Assembly (NCBI GenBank): GCA_025966295.1
Contig: JAOPVD010000055.1
Coordinates: forward strand, 1-15,671
DNA from: Frankiales bacterium
GTDB lineage: Bacteria > Actinomycetota > Actinomycetes > Mycobacteriales > SCTD01
DNA length: 15,671 bases
Reading direction: 5' to 3'
The notes under the pieces are model-generated. The model searched no databases and was not told the DNA's origin. It worked only from the letters and a program-made list of their open reading frames with translations. The position numbers and the translations under genes were made by a program. Numbering within the stretch: position 1 is the first letter of the stretch; every line of letters begins with the position of its first letter. This document shows, in pieces, positions 1 through 6,724 of this stretch.

Positions 1-2056
1 CGGCGTCCTGGCGGTTGTAGAGGTCATTGAACGGGTCGAACGTCGTCGGGTCGGCGTTGTCGCCGTAGAGGGTGCCGGTCCCGGAGCTGGCGTAGGGCGC
101 GACGAAGGCGTCCGGGCCGTAGTCCGCAATGGCCTCCTTGGACCACCACCACTGGCCGAACGACTCGTGGCCGCTGGCGTCAGCACCCGCCTGCCCGCGC
201 GCGAACCGGGCGCCGAGCGGGCTGGTGGTCCCGTCGAAGTTGTCGAGGCGGAGGCTGCTCAGGCTGCCGCCGTTGGTGCACACCGGCAGGGCGGCGGCCG
301 GGACGGCGGCGGCGGCGGAGGTCGGCTGCCTGTCCATCTCGGTCGCGGTCACGGCCTTCGTGACCTCGGCGCAGTCCGCCTCGGTGACGCTGGTGGTGGT
401 GCCGGCGACCGGCAGCGGCAGGTCGCCCTTGGCGCGTACGTCGTTGCAGGCCTGCGGAAGCACCCGGAACAGGTCGGCGTAGTCGCTGGCGGGGGTCAGG
501 AGGAGCCCGACCTGGTAGTAGATGTTGGCGACCTTGACGTTCTTCTCCACCTGGTCGGCGCCGCTCATCCCGACCAGGGTCTGGCCATTGAAGCTGCCGC
601 CGACGGCCATCAGGTACGCCGCTTTGTTGTTGACCCCGCCGTTGGCGTGGACGCCGCCGTTGTCGAACGCGTCCTGCCACGGCAGGTACGCGCTGTAGGA
701 CGGGCTCGTCATCCGATCGGGGTCAGCCGGGCTGTTGCGGGTCGGGTCGGCCATGTCGCGCGTGAAGCTCGCCCCGGGCAGCTGCTCGCCCACGAACCAG
801 GCCTTCGCCGGGTCGTAGACGTCGGTCTTTCCGGGGGCGTTGAGGGCCGGCCCCTGGATCTGCTGGACGAGCTCACCCATGACGTCGGAGATCGACTCGT
901 TGATGGCGCCGGACTGGTAGTAGGAGAACAGGTTCGAGGTCTGCTCCGTGACGCCGTGGGTGAGCTCGTGGGCGACGACGTCTAGCGCGGACGCATAGCC
1001 GTTGCCGTACACCATCTCCCGGCCGTTCCAGAAGGCGTTGTCGAAGTTGGGGCAGCTGTCCGGCGCCGGGCAGAAGTGGACGGTGGACCTGAGGGCCCCG
1101 CCCTGGCCGTCGATGCCGTCGCGTCCGAGCAGCGTGGAGTAGAAGTCGTAGACGGCACCGGAGAACCGGTAGGCGTCGGTGGCATCGACATCGGTGCCGT
1201 CCGGCGGCGAGGTCTCACTGCCGACCTGGGTCACCGCCGGGCCAGGGCAGCTGGGGTCGTCAGACGGGAGCGAGCCGGCCGAGCAGACCAGCCGGTCCTT
1301 CGCGCGCGGGTTGAGGTCCAGGTCGAGCAGCACGCCTCCGCGGGCGGCATCCAGGTACACCTGGTGCCGCACCGTGCTGTCGGTGGTGCTCACGGTCGTC
1401 GCCCAGACGGTGGCCGGGCCGCCGACGGCGACGCCACCGAGCAGCCGCTGGTCCAGGACGGACAGGACCGGCGTGGTGGCGACGAGCCGGGCGCCGGGGT
1501 GCGAGCGGGCCAGCCGCTGGACGGCCAGGCGGGCTGCGGTCGCGGCGCTCAGCCGCTTCTCGGTCGGGACGCTCACCACCGGCAGGGCCTCGCCGTTGAC
1601 GCTGACGAGGTTGTTGGCGCCGTCGACGGTGACGACGAGCTGGCCGCCCACGACCGGAAGCCCCTGCACGGTCTGCTGAAACGCGACGATGGTGCTGGGG
1701 CCGGCCTTGGACTGCCGGAGCACGTGCAGGTTGCGGGTGGGGTCGGCGACGCCGAACAGGCCGCCGTAGCGGGTCATCCAGCGGTGCGCGGCCACGGCCG
1801 GCGCGTCGGTGCTACGGATGTCGGCCGGCCGCTGGGCGGGACGCCCGGCCCGGGTCCCGACGAAGCTCAGCTGCCCGGTCCGGCCTTGCCGACCGAACGT
1901 GGCGGCGTGGCCGGCGCGGGCGTTCAGCTCGTCGGCTCCGGACCCGGCACGCGGCTGCGCGTGCGCCGGCATCGGCGTCAGCGCCAGGCTCGCGCAGACG
2001 ACGAGCAAGGCCGGGGCAGCGAGGCGCCTGACGAGCGACCCTCCGGACGACACCAC
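1..2056 (-). CDS. Secreted M4 (thermolysin-like) zinc metallopeptidase, 3' end cut off
   Basis: This gene encodes an exported neutral metalloprotease made as a zymogen. About 685 codons lie in the window and no stop is reached. The GTG at 2056 follows GGAGGT (2070-2065) by 8 nt. The N-terminus is a signal peptide: two Arg, then a hydrophobic run ending near AHAQP. An FTP/PepSY-type propeptide follows. The catalytic domain has HELTH at residues 363-367, with GVT after it, and NESISD at 386-391, so the zinc ligands would be H363, H367 and E387. The H363-to-E387 spacing of 24 matches thermolysin. VHANGGVNNKAAYL around H470 matches the transition-state-stabilising His region. The HELTH-to-H470 spacing is 107 residues against 89 in thermolysin, so there are small insertions. 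Roughly 200 residues follow H470 inside the window. The gene is separated from the upstream cluster by a terminator hairpin and is probably unrelated to it. Confidence 0.93.
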   Translation of the reverse strand, partial: MVSSGGSLVRRLAAPALLVVCASLALTPMPAHAQPRAGSGADELNARAGHAATFGRQGRTGQLSFVGTRAGRPAQRPADIRSTDAPAVAAHRWMTRYGGLFGVADPTRNLHVLRQSKAGPSTIVAFQQTVQGLPVVGGQLVVTVDGANNLVSVNGEALPVVSVPTEKRLSAATAARLAVQRLARSHPGARLVATTPVLSVLDQRLLGGVAVGGPATVWATTVSTTDSTVRHQVYLDAARGGVLLDLDLNPRAKDRLVCSAGSLPSDDPSCPGPAVTQVGSETSPPDGTDVDATDAYRFSGAVYDFYSTLLGRDGIDGQGGALRSTVHFCPAPDSCPNFDNAFWNGREMVYGNGYASALDVVAHELTHGVTEQTSNLFSYYQSGAINESISDVMGELVQQIQGPALNAPGKTDVYDPAKAWFVGEQLPGASFTRDMADPTRNSPADPDRMTSPSYSAYLPWQDAFDNGGVHANGGVNNKAAYLMAVGGSFNGQTLVGMSGADQVEKNVKVANIYYQVGLLLTPASDYADLFRVLPQACNDVRAKGDLPLPVAGTTTSVTEADCAEVTKAVTATEMDRQPTSAAAAVPAAALPVCTNGGSLSSLRLDNFDGTTSPLGARFARGQAGADASGHESFGQWWWSKEAIADYGPDAFVAPYASSGTGTLYGDNADPTTFDPFNDLYNRQDA

Positions 2057-2155
2057 TGGCCTTGACCTCCGCAGACGAAAGGGCGGCCGCGCGGCCCCCC
2101 ACAGCGGAAGACGATAACCAGAAACGGACATCACGGAGGGAAGTTCGCCAACACT

Positions 2156-2182
2156 GGAGACGACCGCCTCGCAGCCGTCTCC
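2156..2182. repeat. Inverted repeat in the peptidase upstream region
   Basis: GGAGACG (2156-2162) and CGTCTCC (2176-2182) form a 7-bp inverted repeat with a 13-nt spacer, 100-126 bp upstream of the peptidase GTG. It could be an operator or a leader hairpin. A 12-bp perfect palindrome GGCCGCGCGGCC (2085-2096) lies closer to the start, probably in the 5' leader. I could not place a convincing promoter here. Confidence 0.35.
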
Positions 2183-2194
2183 TCGAACGCCAAC

Positions 2195-2232
2195 GGACAA
2201 GGCCCCGCGGATTCTCCGGCGGGGCCTTGTCC
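2195..2232. terminator. Strong inverted repeat, probable terminator of the leftward operon
   Basis: GGACAAGGCCCCGC (2195-2208) pairs perfectly with GCGGGGCCTTGTCC (2219-2232), giving a 14-bp stem and a 10-nt loop. It starts about 30 nt beyond the Rieske alpha stop codon at 2265, in the 208-bp gap before the peptidase gene. There is no long U tract on either strand, as is common for actinobacterial terminators. It probably ends the eight-gene leftward transcript. Confidence 0.8.
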
Positions 2233-2264
2233 CTCGGTAGCTGTGAAGCGCCCGCGTCGAGCGC

Positions 2265-3512
2265 CTACTCCCGAACGCCCGGCGCCAGCAGTCGTTTCGC
2301 CAGGTACCGCTGGAAGGTCCAGACCGCCCGCTCGAGGTGCGACAACGGACCGCCCTCGAGGTTCAGCTGGGAAGTGAACATGCGCTGCACGCCGAGCTGG
2401 GCCTGTGCGTCCTCAGCCTGGATGGACACCAACCAGTCGTGGTACTCCTTGACCTTGGCGTCCAGGTCCGGGTCGTCCAGCGCTGTCTTGTGGGCCAGGA
2501 TGTCCAGCTCGAGGTAGTGCGAGTCGGGACCGGTGGGCACGAAGCTGATCGTCAGCATGGCGTCAGGGCCGGGGACGAGGATGAAACCGGGATAGATGCC
2601 GGCGACGATGTAGTTCGAGCGCTCGAAGGGCGTCAGGTTCGGCGCGGCCGGCAGCAGCAACGGGTTCAGGTAGTGACCGTCCTCCTGTCCCACCGCGGCC
2701 TCGGGGGACACGAACATCCGGGCGAAGAAGAAGTCCGTGGTCTCCAGCGGCTCGAAGTCGACCATGTGCGCGGGCCACAGCGGCTCAAGGGACTCCCCGT
2801 GCGTGCCGATGTGGTGGTAGGCCTCCCGCCCGTTGTCCACGACCAGCTTCCAGTTCGCTGCTGTCACGCCCCAGTTGATGCGGTCGACGAGCCGCCAGTC
2901 CGCGGCGTCGTAGTTGCCCATGCGGGCCTCGATCTGGTCCATCACCGTCGACAAGGGGCTGGCATCCGGGTCGAGGTTGACGAACACGAATCCCTGCCAG
3001 GTGCTGGTCTGGAAGCTCTTCAGGCAGATCTCGGACTTCTCCCGCTGAAAGGCGGCGTTGTCGTTCATGTACGACGCGCCCTGGAGCTTGCCCTCCAGGG
3101 AGTAGTTCCACTTGTGATACGGGCAGGAGAAGCTCTCCGCGTTCCCGGCCGGCTCGGCGCCGTCGAGGATGTCCATGAAGCGGTGCGCGCAGACCCGCGA
3201 CAGGGCCTTGATTTCGCCCGTACCCGTGCGGGTGATGAGCAGCGGCTCGCCGGCGATGTCCCGTGAGATGTAGTCCCCTGGCTTGACGAGCTCCTCGACG
3301 CGGCCGACGTGGATCCAGGACTTCCGCCAGATCTGCTCGATCTCGAGGTCGTAGATCTCCTGGCTCGTGTAGAAGGAGGCGGGAAGAGCGCGCGCCTCCT
3401 CGAGCGGCAGCGATGCCCGCTCGCGGAGGATCTCCAGTAGTGGCTCCAGCGGCTGGGCGGAGCGCTGTGCCTTGGTACTGGGCTTGCTGGGGCGATCGGC
3501 CGTTGTGGTCAT
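2265..3512 (-). CDS. Rieske non-haem iron oxygenase, alpha subunit
   Basis: This is the catalytic component of a Rieske oxygenase, which uses O2 and reductase-supplied electrons to hydroxylate or dealkylate a small molecule. The ATG at 3512 has GGAGG (3522-3518) 5 nt upstream, giving 415 aa; an in-frame start at 3590 would have no ribosome binding site and would run across the operator-like site. The Rieske cluster ligands are C108-A-H110 and C130-P-Y-H133. The mononuclear iron site is E230-A-Y-H233-x4-H238, and E367-D368 in the C-terminal helix supplies the likely Asp ligand. The C-terminal pattern (GVQRMF, then GPLSHLERAVWTF) is typical of the family. The residue at the usual bridging-Asp position is Glu (E230), as in carnitine-oxygenase-type enzymes. 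It is the last gene of the leftward array. The substrate is unknown. Confidence 0.93.
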   Translation of the reverse strand: MTTTADRPSKPSTKAQRSAQPLEPLLEILRERASLPLEEARALPASFYTSQEIYDLEIEQIWRKSWIHVGRVEELVKPGDYISRDIAGEPLLITRTGTGEIKALSRVCAHRFMDILDGAEPAGNAESFSCPYHKWNYSLEGKLQGASYMNDNAAFQREKSEICLKSFQTSTWQGFVFVNLDPDASPLSTVMDQIEARMGNYDAADWRLVDRINWGVTAANWKLVVDNGREAYHHIGTHGESLEPLWPAHMVDFEPLETTDFFFARMFVSPEAAVGQEDGHYLNPLLLPAAPNLTPFERSNYIVAGIYPGFILVPGPDAMLTISFVPTGPDSHYLELDILAHKTALDDPDLDAKVKEYHDWLVSIQAEDAQAQLGVQRMFTSQLNLEGGPLSHLERAVWTFQRYLAKRLLAPGVRE

Positions 3513-3573
3513 GGGTTCCTCCGGTATCACGGGGCGCTGCCGAGGATTCTCGGGCCGCGACGGCAGGTGGTCT

Positions 3574-3591
3574 ATTGGCGCAATTGCCAAT
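3574..3591. promoter_or_regulatory. Palindrome ATTGGC-N6-GCCAAT before the Rieske gene
   Basis: ATTGGC (3574-3579) and GCCAAT (3586-3591) are perfect inverted arms around GCAATT. The site sits in the 82-bp gap between the NTF2-like and Rieske genes, 62 bp from the Rieske ATG. Read on the minus strand it contains TGGCAATTGCGC, close to TGGCCAATTGCGC at 10742-10754. It may be an internal operator or part of an internal promoter. A second small hairpin, CCGAG-gatt-CTCGG (3540-3553), lies in the same leader. Confidence 0.5.
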
Positions 3592-3594
3592 CCG

Positions 3595-4032
3595 TCAGCC
3601 CGTCAGGCTGGCCACCACGGACTCCACAGAGACCAGCCGAGACTCGTGGTAGTGGATGAGGCGCCACCCGGCCGGGGTGCGCCGGAAGGCGTAGGAGCAG
3701 CGCAGCTCGCCGTCGAAGGACTTGTCGACGTCCTTGATGCGGATGCTGGTCCAGAGCCTGCTGTAGGCAACGGCGACGTCCTGCACCACCGCGACCTCGG
3801 TCGACAGGGCACGCCACTCGGGAACGCTGGTGACCACCGCCGGCACACGCCCCCAGTACTCCTTGATGTCGTCGTAGGTGCAGAACGGCTCCTCGTACTC
3901 CTCCGGCTGGTACACGAGCCGGCCGGGGAACGCGGCGTCCCACATCCCAGCCATCGCAGGGAAGTCCAGCTGCTGGATGGCCTGGTGCCAGGCGTCGAGC
4001 GCTGCTCTTACGGCCTGCTCGTCTGCGGACAT
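3595..4032 (-). CDS. NTF2-like / SnoaL-like protein of the oxygenase operon
   Basis: The 145-aa product has the sequence pattern of the cone-shaped NTF2/SnoaL superfamily: an N-terminal amphipathic helix (VRAALDAWHQAIQQLDFPAMAGMW), a middle helix with YDDIKEYWG, and a C-terminal strand pair ending in GWRLIHYHES. The superfamily includes small (beta) subunits of ring-hydroxylating oxygenases, but those are usually 160-190 aa and this one looks more like stand-alone SnoaL-type proteins. I chose the ATG at 4032 because AAGGAG (4043-4038) precedes it by 5 nt; an ATG at 4047 overlaps the reductase stop but has no such site. Placement between the reductase and the alpha subunit makes a structural or accessory role in the oxygenase likely. 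An isomerase or cyclase step on the product is the alternative. Confidence 0.85.
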   Translation of the reverse strand: MSADEQAVRAALDAWHQAIQQLDFPAMAGMWDAAFPGRLVYQPEEYEEPFCTYDDIKEYWGRVPAVVTSVPEWRALSTEVAVVQDVAVAYSRLWTSIRIKDVDKSFDGELRCSYAFRRTPAGWRLIHYHESRLVSVESVVASLTG

Positions 4033-4043
4033 GCCGGTCTCCT

Positions 4044-5159
4044 TCATCGGTCGTAGTCCAGGACCACACGCGTGGCCGCTGGGTGTGCTTGGCAGGTCAG
4101 GACGTAGCCCGCGCGTCGTTCGTTCTGGTCGAGCCCGGAGGCCCTTCTCATGACCACCTCGCCCTCCACGACCAGTGCACGACAGGTGGCGCACACGCCC
4201 TCGCGGCAGGCATACGGCGCCTCTGGTCGCAGCGGGAGCAGCGCGTCGAGCACCGAGGTGCCGGAGGAGCTGAGCTCAAAGCTCGTGCTGGTGCCGTTGA
4301 GCACCGCCGTCACCTGGCTGTCGACCTCCGGCCCGATGGCGGGCGCGTCATCGACACCAGGGGCATGGCCGAACAGCTCGCGGTGGACCGACCGGGCATC
4401 GACGCCCAGCCCCGCCAAGGCCTTGCTGACGTCGTCCAGCAGTCCTTCGGGTCCGCAGAGCAGCCACTCATGGATGCTCGTCGCCCGCAAGGCTCCGTCG
4501 AGCAACACCTGAAGCTCCACGCCGCCCAGCCGGCCACCGATCGCTCCTGACGCCCGGGAGTAGTGGTGGTGCACGACGAGGCGATCAGGATGGCGGGCCA
4601 GCAGGTCGTCAAGTTCGGTTGCCAGCATCACCGAGCTGGGTTCGCGGTTGACGTAGAGCAGGCTCACGCGGCTGCGGCGCTCGACCTCCAGAATGGTGGC
4701 GATGTTGGAGAAGATCGGGGTGATGCCGCTGCCCCCGGCCACCGCGCCGTAGTGCTGCACCGCGGCAGGGTTGAGCTCGGTGAAGAACCGTCCGCTCGGT
4801 GTCATGACGCCCAGCACGTCGCCCGGCCGCAGCTCCGTGGTCAGCCAGGTCGAGAACCGCCCTCCCGCCTGCCGCTTCACGGCGACGCGGAGCTCCTTCG
4901 CCCCCAGCGGAGCGCTGATGGAGTAGGAGCGACGCAGCTCTTCAGACCCCAGCGTGTGCACCAGGACGACATGCTGACCCTGCACGAAGCGGTACTGCTC
5001 TCGCAGCTCGTCTGGCACCTCGAAGGTCACGCTGGTCGCGTCGTCGGTCAGCGGCCGAACCTCGGCGACGACGAGGTCATGGAGCGTCGGGACCCGACGC
5101 GACAGGGGTGAGCCGACCGGGGAATCGGCGTGCGCCAGCCGACGCTTAGCCGGAGGCAC
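4044..5159 (-). CDS. Oxygenase reductase with FAD, NAD and plant-type 2Fe-2S domains
   Basis: This is the electron-transfer partner of the Rieske oxygenase, 371 aa, with the domain order of PaaE/GbcB-type reductases. An FNR-like flavin domain carries RSYS at residues 77-80, the nucleotide domain carries GGSGITP at 142-148, and the C-terminal plant-type ferredoxin domain has cysteines C318, C323, C326 and C356 (C-x4-C-x2-C-x29-C). All cofactor motifs are intact, so NAD(P)H electrons can pass directly to the oxygenase and no separate ferredoxin is needed; none is encoded nearby. GTG at 5159 is the only plausible start: the next in-frame candidates lie inside the flavin domain. The Shine-Dalgarno is weak and the start lies 21 nt after the upstream stop, so coupling is likely. 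The stop precedes the NTF2-like start by 11 nt. Confidence 0.93.
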   Translation of the reverse strand: MPPAKRRLAHADSPVGSPLSRRVPTLHDLVVAEVRPLTDDATSVTFEVPDELREQYRFVQGQHVVLVHTLGSEELRRSYSISAPLGAKELRVAVKRQAGGRFSTWLTTELRPGDVLGVMTPSGRFFTELNPAAVQHYGAVAGGSGITPIFSNIATILEVERRSRVSLLYVNREPSSVMLATELDDLLARHPDRLVVHHHYSRASGAIGGRLGGVELQVLLDGALRATSIHEWLLCGPEGLLDDVSKALAGLGVDARSVHRELFGHAPGVDDAPAIGPEVDSQVTAVLNGTSTSFELSSSGTSVLDALLPLRPEAPYACREGVCATCRALVVEGEVVMRRASGLDQNERRAGYVLTCQAHPAATRVVLDYDR

Positions 5160-5180
5160 CCGAAGCCCTGGCTGTCCGGC

Positions 5181-5639
5181 TCAGGACGCGAATCCGGGGA
5201 GCTCGAGCTCTCCCTCGCCCTCGATGAATCCGTAGAACCGGATGGGCGTGGTGGGAGGCATTGCCTGGTCGTGGTCCTCCGGGACCGCCCAGACCGGCGC
5301 CTTCAGCACACCGCTGGAGCCCTCCCACTTTCCCGTGCCGCCCAGGAACGTGTAGATCCCGCCCTCGTAGTCGCTGCGTACTTCCCAGTCGACCCGGCCG
5401 AACATCCAGTCGCCGTCCTGGTCCTGGCCCTCGATGTGGCCGAACCCGCCGGTGACGGTCCCGTCGAGGACGATCTCATCGACGCCCGAGTACCGCGTCT
5501 TGACGTACACCTGCTGGCCGGCGGCGGTCTTGAAGCGCGTGACCAGGTAGGTCTTGTAGTTTGCGCGCCACTGGCTAGTGCCGATTTGGACCGGCTTCTC
5601 CCAGTCCGCGGTTCCAGCCGACGTCATGGTGACGTGCAC
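5181..5639 (-). CDS. Small conserved-looking protein, probably all-beta, function unknown
   Basis: The product is 152 aa from the GTG at 5639, chosen because GGAGGG (5652-5647) precedes it by 7 nt. An in-frame ATG at 5657 overlaps that ribosome binding site and has none of its own. The sequence alternates hydrophobic and polar residues, is rich in Gly, Trp and Tyr, and has no signal peptide or membrane segment. GGTGKWEGSSG near residue 109 resembles the repeated turn of allene-oxide-cyclase-like and DUF3224/DUF3237-type beta-barrels, but I cannot assign a family. It opens the oxygenase part of the operon, between the LuxR gene and the reductase. A role in binding or converting a pathway intermediate is a guess from position. 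Confidence 0.8.
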   Translation of the reverse strand: MHVTMTSAGTADWEKPVQIGTSQWRANYKTYLVTRFKTAAGQQVYVKTRYSGVDEIVLDGTVTGGFGHIEGQDQDGDWMFGRVDWEVRSDYEGGIYTFLGGTGKWEGSSGVLKAPVWAVPEDHDQAMPPTTPIRFYGFIEGEGELELPGFAS

Positions 5640-5646
5640 GTGGGTT

Positions 5647-5652
5647 CCCTCC
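5647..5652 (-). promoter_or_regulatory. Ribosome binding site that fixes the barrel-protein start
   Basis: GGAGGG on the minus strand lies 7 nt before GTG 5639. It sits inside the longer reading frame that would begin at ATG 5657 or at 5720, so it argues for the shorter protein. Confidence 0.65.
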
Positions 5653-5703
5653 GTCATGAAAAGCGGCGAGTCACCAGCAGACCCCAGCCGAGGCGTGCCC
5701 ACA

Positions 5704-5731
5704 ATTGGCCAATGAGCCAATCTCTGGCTCA
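5704..5731. promoter_or_regulatory. ATTGGCCAAT palindrome and overlapping hairpin before the barrel gene
   Basis: ATTGGCCAAT (5704-5713) is a perfect 10-bp palindrome, with a further GCCAAT at 5716-5721. Read leftward the site gives TGGCCAATTGTG, matching the motif at 10742 and the site at 3574. Overlapping it, TGAGCC (5713-5718) and GGCTCA (5726-5731) form a 6-bp-stem hairpin that includes the LuxR stop codon. Together they could be an operator and attenuator dividing transporter-regulator genes from oxygenase genes. Confidence 0.45.
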
Positions 5732-6721
5732 GCCGGTACGGGCACTCGCGAGACGAAGCCCTTCGGCGACCGACAGCTTTACGGCGGCCGAGCGAGTGCG
5801 CACGCCGAGCTTGGCGAAGATGTGCTCGACGTGCGCGCGCACCGTCCGGGTGGAGACAGAGAGCCGTGCCGCGATCTCGGCGTTGGAGCGACCCTCCGAG
5901 AGGGCACTGAGGACCTCGAGCTCGCGCTGGGTCAGGCCGTGCAGATCCTCCGCTTCACGGACGGTGAGGATGAGCAAATGGTCGCGGTAGCGGGCTGCCC
6001 GGTACGACAGCCAGCGACCGTCGGGGCCTGGCATGACGAGGGCATCGGACTGCTGGCCCTCGCCGAGCAGGTCCTGGGCGATCCGACGGGCCGTCTCGGG
6101 GTCACCGGCCACCTGGTCAGCGAGGTATCCGCGCAAGGCCAGGACGCGCCCGTCGGGGCCGATGCTCACCGCGCTGCTGTCATCGTCCATCGCCGCCGCC
6201 AGCGCCCGCGCCGGCCGCAGGGGGTCGACGGTGTTGGCCAGCATCGTGGACACGTGACCGATCACTGCGAAGGCCCTGTCCGGTGGCGGCTTCGCACTCG
6301 ACCAGGAGAGCATGAGAAAGCCCACGTGCTCGCCCTCGGAGTTCAGCAGCGCGCTGAGCAGCCCCTCCAGGAGCCCAGCCGGACGGCCGTACTCGGCGAC
6401 GCCGCGCAGGGACATCGGGTCGACCGGCAGATCCCGCTCGCACACCGGCCAGCCCGTCCTCGGGATCCCGAAGGGCTCGATCGCCTCGGCGTACCACTCG
6501 GGTGAGGCGAGGTAGTCGACGAAGTGGGCGGGATAGCTCCGGGCGATCAACGGGTCGCTGGTGGTGGCTCCAGGCGAGAGCGCGCACACCACGCCGGCGT
6601 CGAACGGGAAGACCACGGACAGCTCGTCGAGCATCTCGTCCGTCCGCTGACGCGCAGACGCCGCCGATGTCGCAATACCGGCAATGCGCGACACCACCTC
6701 GAGTGACGAGCGTGGTGCCAT
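5729..6721 (-). CDS. LuxR-family transcriptional regulator
   Basis: This is a 330-aa DNA-binding regulator. The C-terminal LuxR-type helix-turn-helix spans about residues 260-320: LTQRELEVL at 263-271, GRSNAEIAARL, then the recognition helix in VSTRTVRAHVEHIFAKLGV (289-307). The N-terminal 250 residues look like a GAF/PAS-type sensing region rather than a response-regulator receiver or an AHL-binding domain, so a small-molecule signal is likely. ATG 6721 begins 3 nt after the permease TAA (6727-6725), so translation is probably coupled and the regulator is made together with the importer. It is the best candidate for control of the pathway genes; the ATTGGC-type sites at 3574, 5704 and 10742 are candidate targets, which is inference. 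Confidence 0.92.
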   Translation of the reverse strand: MAPRSSLEVVSRIAGIATSAASARQRTDEMLDELSVVFPFDAGVVCALSPGATTSDPLIARSYPAHFVDYLASPEWYAEAIEPFGIPRTGWPVCERDLPVDPMSLRGVAEYGRPAGLLEGLLSALLNSEGEHVGFLMLSWSSAKPPPDRAFAVIGHVSTMLANTVDPLRPARALAAAMDDDSSAVSIGPDGRVLALRGYLADQVAGDPETARRIAQDLLGEGQQSDALVMPGPDGRWLSYRAARYRDHLLILTVREAEDLHGLTQRELEVLSALSEGRSNAEIAARLSVSTRTVRAHVEHIFAKLGVRTRSAAVKLSVAEGLRLASARTG

Positions 6722-6724
6722 CGC

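Noticed and set aside
167..2065. Two long plus-strand open frames (167-985 and 1076-2065)
   Set aside because: They are antisense to the M4 peptidase, whose signal peptide, HELTH, NESISD and His-470 region are all in a single minus-strand frame.
2337..3266. A 309-codon open frame on the plus strand
   Set aside because: It is antisense to the Rieske alpha gene, with no recognisable domain or ribosome binding site.
5640..5720. A longer N-terminus for the barrel protein, starting at 5720 or 5657
   Set aside because: These starts lack ribosome binding sites; the longest covers the palindromic site, and a good GGAGGG sits before GTG 5639.
5704..5752. A sigma54-type promoter near the barrel gene
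   Set aside because: The GG/GC elements do not have the right spacing, and actinobacteria generally lack sigma54.
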